64,000 nucleotides of DNA from Sabulibacter ruber (GTDB lineage Bacteria; Bacteroidota; Bacteroidia; Cytophagales; Hymenobacteraceae), in contig NZ_JAFFID010000002.1 in the NCBI RefSeq assembly GCF_017355955.1, forward strand, positions 558,001 through 622,000, in the 5' to 3' direction. Shown piece after piece: positions 35,627 to 44,789 of this stretch (position 1 is its first letter; every line of letters starts with the position of its first letter). The translations under genes and the position numbers were made by a program. The notes under the pieces are model-generated. The model was given only the letters and a program-made list of their open reading frames with translations, was not told the DNA's origin and did not search any database.

Positions 35627-36265
35627 ATGCGTCTACTCTTTTTGCTCCGTAAACTGATTCCTTGGGTTTTGCTTTTGATTGTGGCCGGTCTGGCGTGGCG
35701 CTACCTGCTCATACCGGTCAAGAATTTCTTGAACCCCCAAGAGGAACCGGCCGTGGAGGTGACGCACAACACCATCCTCACCAAGATTGAGGAGATGGGC
35801 AAACTGGAACTGGTGCGCTACAACTTCAAAGACGTGGTAGAATACAAGAAAGAGGTCTCCCGCTTTCTGCCCGATTCCAAAGTGGCCTTGATTGTAGGGG
35901 GCGAGGCGGTGGGCTGCATTGACCTGCAGAAACTACAGGAAAGCGATCTGCAGTTCATCGGGGATTCAGTGCTGCACGTGAGCTTGCCCGCGCCGGAGAT
36001 CTGCTACTACCGCGTGGACCACACGCAATCCAAGGTTTTCAGTAAGGAGAACACCTATTTCCAGGACGCGGATCTGGTAGACGAAGGCTATAAGTATGCT
36101 GAGGAAAACGTGAAGCAGGCGGCTCTTAGCAGTGGAATCCTGAAACAGACCTCCGTGAATGCGGAGAAAATCCTGAAGCCGATGCTAGAAAATATGACCG
36201 GTCGTCGCGTCTACCTCATGCCCCGCGAAACCATGGCTGCCCCGCCGATAGAGAAGAAAAGATAG
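35627..36265 (+). CDS. DUF4230 domain protein with N-terminal membrane anchor
   Basis: A 212-residue protein: one hydrophobic helix (LIPWVLLLIVAGLAWRYLLI), then the DUF4230 domain (NTILTKIEEMGKLELVRYNF, KVALIVGGEAVGCIDL, LHVSLPAPEICYYRVD), ending in a basic tail. Many DUF4230 proteins occur in Bacteroidota and Firmicutes; no biochemical role is known to me. It stands alone between the divergent membrane pair and a 235-bp repeat element. Confidence 0.88.
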   Translation: MRLLFLLRKLIPWVLLLIVAGLAWRYLLIPVKNFLNPQEEPAVEVTHNTILTKIEEMGKLELVRYNFKDVVEYKKEVSRFLPDSKVALIVGGEAVGCIDLQKLQESDLQFIGDSVLHVSLPAPEICYYRVDHTQSKVFSKENTYFQDADLVDEGYKYAEENVKQAALSSGILKQTSVNAEKILKPMLENMTGRRVYLMPRETMAAPPIEKKR

Positions 36266-36318
36266 TTCCTTGTTTGATCAGCCGGTCAGATTAAAACAAA
36301 CCAGGCAACCTAAACTTG

Positions 36319-36553
36319 TCTGGCGCGAGTTTGTAACTCATGCCTACGGATGGCGGGTAGTCTCCTGACTACCCTCGCTGCGAAAGCAGCGAAATGGGGT
36401 GCTGAGCAAAATAATTACCGGTTTTGCAAAGGAACTACAAAAGAAAGGCACGGAAGTAACTTCCGCGCCATAGTGCATCAGGAAGGAAGTGGTTCCCGGC
36501 GAGTCTGGAGACTCGCTACATCTGTAGTCACGAGACTGAAGTCTCGCGCCAGA
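36319..36553. repeat. 235-bp multi-hairpin element with 11-bp terminal inverted repeats
   Basis: TCTGGCGCGAG (36319-36329) and CTCGCGCCAGA (36543-36553) are perfect inverted ends. Inside lie several small hairpins: GGGTAGTC/GACTACCC, TCGCTGC/GCAGCGA, GGAAGT/ACTTCC, GCGAGTCT/AGACTCGC and CGAGACT/AGTCTCG. The segment 36447-36473 shares 24 of 27 bases with 1884-1910. No gene is visible in 36266-36698. It looks like a dispersed non-autonomous element. Confidence 0.65.
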
Positions 36554-36698
36554 AATGCTTAGGTGTTTTACCGCTTCTTTTCAGGGAAAAGGCCAAAAAC
36601 GATTGATTCGCAAAACATCTTCACATCACCTCACTTCATTTTCCAAGCATTGTTTCAGAACAATAGCACATCAGCACATTAAGAAATTAGCACATCAA

Positions 36699-37247
36699 TC
36701 AACCCAAGCCCAGTACCCGCCACGCGTCTTGGATAAGGTCCAGTTCATAACCTTTGCTTTGCAGGAAGTACTGGATTTTCTGCCGGCGGACCATGGGGTT
36801 GCGCTGGCCTTCTGTGGCGTTTTTCTTTTCCAGCAGGTGCAACAGATTGTTCCAATAGACATCCGGATCAATTTCCTGGAGGCCTTTGCGGATGCAGTAG
36901 TCAGAGAGGCCCTTGGCTTTGAGGCCTAGCTGGATTTTGCGGCGGCCCCAGCGCTTGAGGCCGTATTTGCCCCGCACGAAGGCTTGGGCGTAGCGTTCCT
37001 CGTCCAGCAGCTTTTCCTGGGTGAGGAGAATGACCAGTTCATCGGCTTCGTCCAGGTCCAGGCCGTAGTCCAACAGTTTGGCGCGTACCTCGTTCTGGGT
37101 GCGTTCCTGGTAGGCGCAGTACGCGGCAATCTTGGGCAGCGCTTCTTTTTTTGTGTAGACTTTCTTTTTCTTGGGCTGGAACACGGTGCGGTATACGTTG
37201 GTGGCTCTGAAAGAACAAAATTGAGGAGTTTTGGGTTTGCGCGCCAC
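36699..37247 (-). CDS. recX: RecX-family regulatory protein
   Basis: A 182-residue basic protein. The three-helix RecX modules show as KIAAYCAYQERTQNEVRAKL, LVILLTQEKLLDEERYAQAFVRGKY, WGRRKIQLGLKAKGLSDYCI and the C-terminal RRQKIQYFLQSKGYELDLIQ. RecX binds the RecA filament and limits its activity. The start is uncertain: GTG at 37247 is used, but GTG at 37184 gives a length (161) closer to the family. It is divergent from the AraC-type gene. Confidence 0.9.
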   Translation of the reverse strand: MARKPKTPQFCSFRATNVYRTVFQPKKKKVYTKKEALPKIAAYCAYQERTQNEVRAKLLDYGLDLDEADELVILLTQEKLLDEERYAQAFVRGKYGLKRWGRRKIQLGLKAKGLSDYCIRKGLQEIDPDVYWNNLLHLLEKKNATEGQRNPMVRRQKIQYFLQSKGYELDLIQDAWRVLGLG

Positions 37248-37328
37248 CTAAAAATACGAGGTGGAATTCTTCTTTTGGGAGCTGTGAAATTTGAAATTTG
37301 CTTATACTGGGTTTGTAAAAGCAAGCAA

Positions 37329-38480
37329 GTGGAGCATCTCTATCTAATCAGCGGAATTCTGGTCTTTTTTGCGGGCACCCTGCTGATCGGTAAGCCACGC
37401 AAGCAACGGCATGATGGCTGGCTAATCGCTTGGCTAAGCGTGATTTTGCTGCACTTGGTGGGATTTTACGTAGAGCAGCGGCAGCCTTTCCATTTCCTGC
37501 TGGAGCTGAGCAGTGCGGCGGTGTTGCTGCAGGGCGTGTTGCTCTGGTTTTACACCAAAGCCCTTACCGAACGCGACTTCAACCTGAGCTTCCGTCAAAG
37601 CTGGCATTTCCTTCCGTTTTTGCTGCACCTGGCCTTGGTGTTGCCCAGTGTCTGGCAAGGGTCGCTGGCGCCGCTTTCAGACACCTTACGGGGCGGGCTG
37701 ACTCTGCTTAAATTGATCAGCGTGGGCGGTTACATGTGCCTTATTCTGGTGCAACTACGAAAGCTGAAACAGAATGAGCAGGAGTACTTTTCCTATCCCG
37801 TGCACCTGCAGTTGAACTGGCTCAAAGTGGTGGCCATTTGTATTCTGGCGATTGTATTGCTGGGTGGCGTGAGTCAATTTCTTTTCCATACCGGACAGCT
37901 GAGCTGGCTGACTGAGCGCGAAGACCTGGTGGTGAATGGCGTGGCGGCGGTGCTGGTGATTGGCATCACGTATTTCGGGTTCCGGCAGACGCTCATCTTC
38001 ACGAATCATCCGGAGCCACGTCCTTCGTTCGAAAAGGGAAGCCAAGATTCCGGCGCTCCGGTGGTAGAAAATCCGGAGTCTCTGCTTCAGGGGAAATACC
38101 AGAAATCTGGGTTGCAGGCCGAAGCCAGTGAGGCATACTGGCGGCAGTTGCAGGCGCACATGCAAGCCCAAAAGCCGTTCCTGAATCCTGAGCTTACGCT
38201 GGCTCAGTTGGCCGCAGAAATGGGCGTGTCCCCGAACCAATTATCTCAGGTGATCAATGAGCAGGCGCGGCAGAACTTCGCTGATTTTGTGAACGGCTAC
38301 CGGGTGCAGGAGGTAAAAGAACGCCTGACCAGGGGAGACCACGAGCGGTTTACGTTGCTGGCCCTGGCGTTGGAGGCTGGTTTCAACTCCAAAGCATCCT
38401 TCAACCGGGCCTTCAAGAAGTTCACGGGGCAAACTCCCTCAGAGTACGGCAAAACGCCTTTGGAACCGGCCGGCAAGTAG
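37329..38480 (+). CDS. AraC-family regulator with N-terminal membrane domain
   Basis: A 383-residue protein. The first ~225 residues contain about seven hydrophobic segments (LISGILVFFAGTLLIG, LIAWLSVILLHLVGFYV, AICILAIVLLGGVSQFLF, GVAAVLVIGITYFGF). After a linker comes a C-terminal double helix-turn-helix DNA-binding domain (LTLAQLAAEMGVSPNQLSQVI; LALEAGFNSKASFNRAFKKF) of the HTH_18 type. This is a membrane-embedded one-component regulator common in Bacteroidota; ligand and targets are unknown. A long upstream reading overlaps recX antisense, so the GTG at 37329 (MEHLYLIS) is taken as the start. Confidence 0.88.
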   Translation: MEHLYLISGILVFFAGTLLIGKPRKQRHDGWLIAWLSVILLHLVGFYVEQRQPFHFLLELSSAAVLLQGVLLWFYTKALTERDFNLSFRQSWHFLPFLLHLALVLPSVWQGSLAPLSDTLRGGLTLLKLISVGGYMCLILVQLRKLKQNEQEYFSYPVHLQLNWLKVVAICILAIVLLGGVSQFLFHTGQLSWLTEREDLVVNGVAAVLVIGITYFGFRQTLIFTNHPEPRPSFEKGSQDSGAPVVENPESLLQGKYQKSGLQAEASEAYWRQLQAHMQAQKPFLNPELTLAQLAAEMGVSPNQLSQVINEQARQNFADFVNGYRVQEVKERLTRGDHERFTLLALALEAGFNSKASFNRAFKKFTGQTPSEYGKTPLEPAGK

Positions 38481-38586
38481 CAATGCAGCTCAAATCTTGG
38501 GTCAAATGAGTCGCATCCTACCCGTTGCGACGCTCCGTTGCAGGCTCTTCTCTATTCTTGCCTCGGTTTAACGAAATCGAAAGGCA

Positions 38587-39693
38587 ATGAACTTTACTTT
38601 TCTTCGCCGGCGGATGCTGGCTTTGCGGCTCGTGCTGTTCTCTGTTTTGGGGCTGTTTTTCCTAAACGGCTGCGTTTCCACTGCGCCCATGCGCACCAGT
38701 GATGGTAAGCGGGCCCGGCAGGGAATCGCGGAGATGAGAACCGTGCCGCTGGGCAATTGGCCGCAGTGGCTGTTGATCAGGGGAGTGGATACGGTGCAGC
38801 AACCGGTGTTGCTTTTCCTGCACGGCGGACCGGGTGCCTCTGAAACGGCCATGCTCCGGAAGTACAACGCCGAACTTGAGCAGCATTTCACGGTGGTGTA
38901 CTGGGACCAACGCGGCACGGCTAAATCATACAGCAAAGACATTCCAGAGGCCTCCATGAACCTAGCCCAGTTCCTTTCCGATGCCGATGAACTCACCGAT
39001 TACCTCCGCCATCGGTTCAAACAAAACAAGATCTTTCTGGTGGGGCATTCCTGGGGCACCGTGCTGGGAATTGAACTGGTGAAGCGCCATCCCGAGAAGT
39101 ACCACGCGTACCTGGGTGTAGGGCAGGTGGTGCATACGGCTGAAGGTGAGCGGCTTTCCTATGACTACACGCTGCAGCAGGCCAAAACCTTTAATCACGC
39201 CAAAGCCTTGCAGGAACTGGAAACGATAGGTCCGCCCGTGAACGGAAAGTACCAGCACCTGTGGGACGTGGTGAAGCAACGCAAATGGCTCCTGAAATTT
39301 GGGGGCGAGCGGGTAGCCAAGCGTCACTACCGGGACTTCATCTTCGATCTCTGGTTTTCCCGGGAATATACCCTGGGTGATCTCATCCGGTACGGCAAAG
39401 GCTCGGGGTTCTCGGCGTGGCACTTGGCCGAGGACGAGAAGAAAATCAATTTCCTGGAGCAGGCCCCTTCCTTGCAGGTGCCCGTGGTGTTTCTGGCCGG
39501 AAGAGCAGACTTCAACACGCCCTTCCCGTTGGTGCAGCAGTATTTCCAGCGGGTACAAACGCCCTACAAGAAATTTTATCCCTTTGAGCAATCGGCGCAC
39601 TTTCTCATTTTCGAGGAACCCCAGCGGTTCAATCAGGTGGTGATCTCTGAGTTCAAGGCCATTCTGGAAGCAGCACAGCAAGAACCGGAATAG
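38587..39693 (+). CDS. Alpha/beta hydrolase lipoprotein, proline-iminopeptidase-like (S33)
   Basis: A 368-residue protein with lipobox FLNGC (about Cys29). The fold shows the oxyanion loop LFLHGGPGASE, VVYWDQRGTAKS, the nucleophile elbow GHSWGT, the acid in AGRADFNTP and the base His in EQSAHFLIFEEP, so all three catalytic residues are present. S33 enzymes remove N-terminal proline or hydrolyse small esters and amides. The lipid anchor puts it outside the cytoplasm, which is unusual for classic PIP. It follows the AraC regulator on the same strand by about 100 bases. Confidence 0.88.
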   Translation: MNFTFLRRRMLALRLVLFSVLGLFFLNGCVSTAPMRTSDGKRARQGIAEMRTVPLGNWPQWLLIRGVDTVQQPVLLFLHGGPGASETAMLRKYNAELEQHFTVVYWDQRGTAKSYSKDIPEASMNLAQFLSDADELTDYLRHRFKQNKIFLVGHSWGTVLGIELVKRHPEKYHAYLGVGQVVHTAEGERLSYDYTLQQAKTFNHAKALQELETIGPPVNGKYQHLWDVVKQRKWLLKFGGERVAKRHYRDFIFDLWFSREYTLGDLIRYGKGSGFSAWHLAEDEKKINFLEQAPSLQVPVVFLAGRADFNTPFPLVQQYFQRVQTPYKKFYPFEQSAHFLIFEEPQRFNQVVISEFKAILEAAQQEPE

Positions 39694-39731
39694 CTTGAAC
39701 AAACAGCTTTCTGATCTGGGCTATGGCTCCT

Positions 39732-39769
39732 ATTTCAATGCTGTTTTACCCAAAACAGCCCCAAAACAG
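39732..39769. repeat. 3'-end palindrome, dispersed family
   Basis: TTTCAATGCTGTTTTACCC pairs imperfectly with AAAACAGCCCCAAAACAG. It lies about 40 bases past the hydrolase stop. Confidence 0.55.
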
Positions 39770-39868
39770 AAGTTTTTGCGCCTGCCGATAAACCGTTATC
39801 TCTGAATCTGGTTAGCGATCTGGTAAAAAAGCCCGACCTTTGCGGCCTCATTTTTACCGCTTCCCGCC

Positions 39869-40732
39869 ATGACCAAGGGTGTTCAGTTCATGCTGCTTTC
39901 CACGTTCTTTTTTGCGCTCATGAACGTGTGCGTCAAGTTTCTGTCGCATTTGCCGCCTATGGAAGTGGTGCTGTTCCGGTCCATCATCTCCCTGATGCTG
40001 AGTTATGCCATGATCCGGCGGGCGAAGGTCTCGCCGTGGGGTAACCGGAAGCCGGTTCTGGTGCTGCGCGGGTTGGCGGGCGGTTTTTCATTGCTGATGT
40101 TTTACACCACGCTGCAGAACATTCCGCTGGCCGGGGCGGTGACCATTCAGTACCTGGCGCCTATTTTCACAGCCTTGCTGGGCGTATTTATTGCCAAAGA
40201 GAAAGTGGCGCCGTGGCAGTGGGTGTTCTTCCTGGTTTCGTTCTCGGGCGTGCTGGTGATTGAAGGCGTGGATACGCGCATCTCGCTGTATTACCTGCTC
40301 ATCGGTATTGGGAGTGCGTTTCTGTCGGGGGTGGCGTATAATTCCGTGAGAAAACTGAGCGAGACGGAGCATCCGCTGGTCATCGTCTTTTACTTTCCGT
40401 TGGTGTCACTGCCGCTGTCACTCATTTTCTGCTTTTTTGATTGGGTGCCGGTGCGCGGACTGGACTGGCTGTGGCTGTGCCTCACCGGCATTCTGACGCA
40501 GTTGGGCCAGTACTTCATGACACGTTCGTACCAGGTGGAGAAACTGGCGCGCGTGGCCAACCTCAACTACATCGGGATCCTGTACGCGCTGGGTTTGGGG
40601 TTTGTGTTCTTCGGGGAAACTTTCCATCTGTACTCGTATCTGGGCATCGCGCTGGTGCTGTTGGGGGTAGTGCTGAACATGCAGTACAGCAGGAAGTTGC
40701 AGAAACAAGAGGCGGCGCAGGCAACCTCCTGA
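39869..40732 (+). CDS. EamA/DMT-superfamily transporter
   Basis: A 287-residue membrane protein with ten predicted spans in two EamA repeats. The first repeat (LSTFFFALMNVCVKFLSHLPPMEVVLFR) ends with GVFIAKEKVAPWQWVFFLVSFSGVLVI. The second ends with FVFFGETFHLYSYLGIALVLLGVVL. Members export or exchange small metabolites; the substrate is not readable. The start ATG follows a -7-like GACCTTTG near 39835 by about 25 bases. Confidence 0.9.
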   Translation: MTKGVQFMLLSTFFFALMNVCVKFLSHLPPMEVVLFRSIISLMLSYAMIRRAKVSPWGNRKPVLVLRGLAGGFSLLMFYTTLQNIPLAGAVTIQYLAPIFTALLGVFIAKEKVAPWQWVFFLVSFSGVLVIEGVDTRISLYYLLIGIGSAFLSGVAYNSVRKLSETEHPLVIVFYFPLVSLPLSLIFCFFDWVPVRGLDWLWLCLTGILTQLGQYFMTRSYQVEKLARVANLNYIGILYALGLGFVFFGETFHLYSYLGIALVLLGVVLNMQYSRKLQKQEAAQATS

Positions 40733-40907
40733 GCGTTTTAGGTATCATTAAGGGAAAACAGGCCGAAAATGGCTTTCGGTTTTTGGCTGAGCAATGCTTC
40801 TTCGCTTACTTGTAAAAGTTACTTTCTGGCTTATTCCTTCGTATTTGGGTCAGAACCTTATGTGAGAACTGGGCCTGAGTTCGTTACCTAGCAAAACCCC
40901 TTTGTGT

Positions 40908-43550
40908 ATGTTTTCTCGCTTGCCTTTCCTGAGTTCTTCCAGACACAACGTTGCTTTGCTGGTTTTCGGGCTCTGCTTTTTGCTGGCGAGTTGGGCCGAG
41001 GCGGGCACTCTGAAAGGCAGGGTGACGAACGAGAAAAACGAAGGGCTGGCCTTCGCGACGGTGTATCTGCAGGGCTCCACTACGGGGTCTACCACCAATG
41101 AGCACGGCGATTACCAGTTCACCGTGGAGCCGGGCAAGTACACGGTGGTGTTCCAGTACGTGGGCTACAAAAGCCAGACCCGTGAAATTGAGGTCCCTGA
41201 AGAGGAGAAACCTACGCCCCTGGTGCTGAACGTGCAACTGCAGCCCGATGTCTACAACCTCAACGAGGTGCGCGTGAGCCTCAGCGGCAAAGACCCGGCC
41301 TACGGCATCATGCAGCAGGTCATTGCCAAGCGCGAGTACCATTTAAAGGAAGTGCAGGCCTACACCGCCCAGGTGTACGTGAAAGGCTTGCAGCGCCTCA
41401 TTGACATGCCCAAACGTTTGCTGGGCATCATCAAAGTGCCCGCCGGGCTGAAACCGGGCATTCTGTACCTGTCAGAATCAGTATCGGAGTTGAGTTTTAT
41501 GCAGCCCGGTAAGTACCGCGAGCGGATGATCTCCTCCAAAGTGAGCGGCAGTAGCCGGGCGTTCAGCTATAACCAGGCCTCGGAGTTCAATGTGAATTTT
41601 TACCAGAACCTGCTCAAGGCCAAAGGCGTGAACGAGCGCGGGTTTGTCTCGCCGCTGGCCAACAACGCCATGTTCTTTTACAACTACGAGCTGGTGGGCA
41701 GCAGTCAGAACAACGGGCGGTTGGTGCACCGCATCAGAGTCATTCCCAAGCGCAAGACGGACCCCGTGGTGGCGGGCCATTTATACATTGTGGACGGATC
41801 CTGGCGCTTGCACAGCCTCAACCTGTACGTGACCAAAGACCAGCAGATTGAGTTTGTGGACACGTTGCGCATCACGCAGCAGTTCATGCCAGTAGCGGGC
41901 AACGTGTGGGTGCTGCAATCGCAGAAATTCACGTTTGATGTAAAAGGCTACGGCTTCAGGGGTAACGGCTATTTTATGGCTGTTTACAGCAAATACCGCG
42001 TAAAACCGGCCTCGTTTGTGAAACCGGAACCTGCACCGGCGGCGGCCCCGGAAACAGCTCCCGCTCAAGTTGTGAGTCCGCCGGTAGTAGCGGCAGCCCC
42101 ATCGCCCAAACTGAGCCGGAAAGAGCGGAAAGCCCTTCGGGATAACCCGCCGGCCAACGGCGTACCCGATGCCGAGTACTTCAAGAAAAAAGAGGTGCTG
42201 CTGATTGAGAAATCTGCCAACACCCGCGACAGTTCGTATTGGGCCGAGATGCGGCCCGTGCCCCTCACTGAGGAAGAGGTGGCTGATTACCATACCAAAG
42301 ACAGCTTGCAGGTCATCAAGGAGTCCAAGCCTTACAAAGACTCTCTGGACCGGAAGAACAATAAATTCAGCGCCTCAGATCTGCTGCTCTCGGGGTACTC
42401 GTACCAGAATTCGTTTGAGCGCACGTCGTTCAGCATTGAGCCCGTTACGCGCATCTGGCAGTACAACACCGTGGAAGGTTTGGTGGCGAACCTGGAGATA
42501 GAGTACACCAAGCGCTTTGAGGACCGCCGCCGCTACACCATCGCGCCCACGCTTCGCTACGGGTTCAGCAACGAAAAACCCCAGGCCAAACTCGCGGCCT
42601 CGTTCCAGTACGATATGGTGAACCGCCGCTCGGCGGGTTTTGAGGGCGGGCGCTTTGTGAACCAGCTCAACGAGGCCGAGCCCATTACGCCGTTTGTGAA
42701 CACCGTCTACACGCTGCTGTTTAAGGAGAATTACGCGAAACTGTACCAGAAAAGCTACCTGCGGCTGTGGCACAACCGCGAACTGGTGAACGGCCTCTCC
42801 GCAACGTTCCAGGCCGAGTACGCCCAGCGCGAGATGCTCTTCAACACCACCGATTACGTAGTGCGGGACCGAGCCTCTAGGGAATTCACGCCCAACGACC
42901 CGTACAACGCCGAGGTAGGCAGCACCGTTTTCCCCCGCCACCAGGCGCTCACGGCGGTTCTCCGGCTGACGTACCGGCCGGGCGCCGAGTACATTTCTCA
43001 CCCGGACCGGAAAATCAACCTCGGGTCCAAATGGCCGCTTTTCAATCTCACCTACCGCAAAGGCATCTCCGGGGTGCTGGGCAGCGACGTGGACTATGAT
43101 TTCGTTTCTTTTGGCGTGAGCGATGACCTGAGTCTGGGCTTGCTGGGCACCAGCAGCTACTCGGCCAGCGTGGGCACGTTCTGGCGGAAAAACCAGCTGT
43201 ACTTCATGGATTTCCGGCATTTCTCGGGTAACCGCACCATCCTGTCCGGCGATTTCAGCGGGTTCCAGTTGCTGGATTATTACCGCTACAGTACCCAGAA
43301 AACGTACGTGGAGGCGCACTACAGCCACCATTTCAACGGCTTTATCCTGAACAAGCTGCCGCTCATCCGTAAGCTGAAGTGGCAGGAAGTGGGCAGCGTG
43401 AACTACCTGCACACCGCTGCCGCCGGGCATTACCTGGAGCTAGGTGTGGGACTGGAGCACCTGTTCAAAGTCTTCCGGGTAGATTTTGTGACCGGATTCC
43501 AGCAGCGCGAGAAAGTGAGCTCCGGCATCCGGATCGGGTACGGGTTTTAA
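40908..43550 (+). CDS. DUF5686 outer-membrane protein with CarboxypepD_reg-like domain
   Basis: An 880-residue exported protein: signal peptide (to about residue 33, ending SWAEA), a CarboxypepD_reg-like beta-sandwich (LKGRVTNEKNEGLAFATVYLQGS), then the DUF5686 region (SGKDPAYGIMQQVIAKREYH, FYNYELVGSS, VAGHLYIVDGSWRLHSLNLY) and a C-terminal barrel of aromatic-ended strands finishing IRIGYGF. A Pro/Ala-rich insert occurs near residues 365-400. It is probably an outer-membrane beta-barrel; its function is unknown. The ATG at 40908 is used rather than the TTG two codons earlier. Confidence 0.88.
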   Translation: MFSRLPFLSSSRHNVALLVFGLCFLLASWAEAGTLKGRVTNEKNEGLAFATVYLQGSTTGSTTNEHGDYQFTVEPGKYTVVFQYVGYKSQTREIEVPEEEKPTPLVLNVQLQPDVYNLNEVRVSLSGKDPAYGIMQQVIAKREYHLKEVQAYTAQVYVKGLQRLIDMPKRLLGIIKVPAGLKPGILYLSESVSELSFMQPGKYRERMISSKVSGSSRAFSYNQASEFNVNFYQNLLKAKGVNERGFVSPLANNAMFFYNYELVGSSQNNGRLVHRIRVIPKRKTDPVVAGHLYIVDGSWRLHSLNLYVTKDQQIEFVDTLRITQQFMPVAGNVWVLQSQKFTFDVKGYGFRGNGYFMAVYSKYRVKPASFVKPEPAPAAAPETAPAQVVSPPVVAAAPSPKLSRKERKALRDNPPANGVPDAEYFKKKEVLLIEKSANTRDSSYWAEMRPVPLTEEEVADYHTKDSLQVIKESKPYKDSLDRKNNKFSASDLLLSGYSYQNSFERTSFSIEPVTRIWQYNTVEGLVANLEIEYTKRFEDRRRYTIAPTLRYGFSNEKPQAKLAASFQYDMVNRRSAGFEGGRFVNQLNEAEPITPFVNTVYTLLFKENYAKLYQKSYLRLWHNRELVNGLSATFQAEYAQREMLFNTTDYVVRDRASREFTPNDPYNAEVGSTVFPRHQALTAVLRLTYRPGAEYISHPDRKINLGSKWPLFNLTYRKGISGVLGSDVDYDFVSFGVSDDLSLGLLGTSSYSASVGTFWRKNQLYFMDFRHFSGNRTILSGDFSGFQLLDYYRYSTQKTYVEAHYSHHFNGFILNKLPLIRKLKWQEVGSVNYLHTAAAGHYLELGVGLEHLFKVFRVDFVTGFQQREKVSSGIRIGYGF

Positions 43551-43603
43551 GGCATCGGGCGATATAGAGCTTTGTCCCGCCTTTCTTTGGCCGAGGCAAT
43601 GCG

Positions 43604-43611
43604 TACCTTTG
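43604..43611 (+). promoter_or_regulatory. -7 element four bases before the VOC gene start
   Basis: TACCTTTG ends at 43611 and the ATG is at 43616. The transcript would start at or next to the ATG, so the mRNA is probably leaderless. Confidence 0.6.
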
Positions 43612-43615
43612 CCCC

Positions 43616-44005
43616 ATGATCCAGTTGAAAAGCATCCACCACATTGCCGTGATCTGCACAGATTACGCAGTTTCCAAGGCCTTTTACACCCAGGTGCTGG
43701 GTCTTAGCCTGCAGCAGGAAATCTACCGCGCCGAGCGGAATTCCTACAAGGCAGACCTGGCGCTAAACGGTCAGTACGTGCTGGAATTATTCTCTTTCCC
43801 CGATGTACCCGCCCGTTTGTCTTACCCCGAGGCGGCCGGTCTGCGGCACCTGGCTTTTGAAGTAAACAACGTGGAAGAAGCCCGACAAGGCTTGCTGGAC
43901 CATGGGGTGGACGTTCAGGAGATAAGGGTGGATGAGCACACGGGCAAACGCTTCTGCTTTTTCGCGGACCCGGACAATCTGCCTTTGGAATTGTACGAGC
44001 GGTAG
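43616..44005 (+). CDS. VOC-family (glyoxalase-like) metalloprotein, YaeR/GloA2 type
   Basis: A 129-residue protein with two beta-alpha-beta-beta-beta modules. The first metal residue is His9 in SIHHIAVIC, and the others are expected at Glu in VLELFSF, His in LRHLAFEV and Glu in LPLELYER, a complete VOC set. The length and ending PLELYER match the YaeR/GloA2 subgroup annotated as lactoylglutathione-lyase-like. Whether it handles methylglyoxal adducts or another small substrate is open. It probably lacks a leader (see the promoter entry). Confidence 0.9.
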   Translation: MIQLKSIHHIAVICTDYAVSKAFYTQVLGLSLQQEIYRAERNSYKADLALNGQYVLELFSFPDVPARLSYPEAAGLRHLAFEVNNVEEARQGLLDHGVDVQEIRVDEHTGKRFCFFADPDNLPLELYER

Positions 44006-44128
44006 GCTCTCCGTTTCAAGACTGTTTTCTGGGAATTGGCTTCAAAACAGAGACTACGCTGCGCCAGAAAAGTGAAGCCCGCAGCTTTTGCCACGGGCTC
44101 ACCCATTCAAAACAACCCTCAAAAAAAT

Positions 44129-44590
44129 CTATAATGCAGTGACGGAGATCTTAGCCGTTTTCTCTGCCGGGTTAGGGTCAGAGGTATTGGGGTACGGCTG
44201 CACCTCGGTTAAAATCAAGCGGTAGGTTTTGCTGCCCAAGGCTACGTTTACGGTGTCGGCGCTGCGCACACCACGGTTCTCAGGGGCTGTCAAGGCATCG
44301 CCCAGGTAAAGGATTTTAGTGGCATTATTGCCCTGGGCATCTTTCACCTGTACCTGCGTAATCACAGAGCCCTGCCGGATGCACATCGCGTTCATGGGGC
44401 AGCGGCTGTCCTCGGCTTTCTGCAGGGTAAGCGTAAGACCTTGCGTAGTGGCCGGTTTCTGGAGGGCTAATGTTAGCGCCTCAGTCTGCTGCTGGTTGGC
44501 AGAGGTCTGTTGCTCTGTGGAAGTAAAATTCTCGGTATGCTCACAGCCCATCAGGAGAAGGCCTGCCATTGCCAGGTAACTGCTTTTCAT
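44129..44590 (-). CDS. Lipoprotein with DSRCP...C motif, function unknown
   Basis: A 153-residue lipoprotein (lipobox GLLLMGC, Cys about 16). After a Gln/Thr-rich stretch comes a compact domain: LTLTLQKAEDSRCPMNAMCI, VITQVQVKDAQG, YRLILTEVQPYP. The DSRCP-x4-C pair with following strands recurs in small secreted Bacteroidota proteins; it could form a disulfide. I know no function. The ATG at 44590 starts the signal peptide directly; a longer reading to 44617 adds a poor N-terminus. It is convergent with the VOC gene. Confidence 0.75.
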   Translation of the reverse strand: MKSSYLAMAGLLLMGCEHTENFTSTEQQTSANQQQTEALTLALQKPATTQGLTLTLQKAEDSRCPMNAMCIRQGSVITQVQVKDAQGNNATKILYLGDALTAPENRGVRSADTVNVALGSKTYRLILTEVQPYPNTSDPNPAEKTAKISVTAL

Positions 44591-44717
44591 AAATGCGAAG
44601 GGCGTTTCTTTGCCCATTTATCTAGAAGAGCCAGAAAACAGAAGGATGGTTGCATATCTGGTGAAATAATTGTGCTTAGGGAAAACTTCCTGGTTTGGCG
44701 TCATTGATTGGCAGATA

Positions 44718-44777
44718 GTTCTCCTAAAGAAAAAGGGCCCGCCAAAAAAATGACGGGCCCTTTTTCTTTAGGAGAAC
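44718..44777. terminator. 24-bp perfect-arm bidirectional terminator at the end of the second susCD
   Basis: The arms 44718-44741 and 44754-44777 are exact reverse complements (core AAAAAGGGCCCG) around a 12-base A-rich loop. T runs occur on both sides. The hairpin ends the susD transcript and reaches to 13 bases from its stop. Confidence 0.9.
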
Positions 44778-44789
44778 TTACAAAGCTTC

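Noticed and set aside
5091..36553. Possible CRISPR array
   Set aside because: The repeats seen are inverted and dispersed; no regular direct repeats with unique spacers and no cas genes occur in the window.
36984..37328. N-terminal extension of the AraC-type regulator
   Set aside because: The extension is the antisense of recX, and the hydrophobic protein begins naturally at the GTG at 37329.
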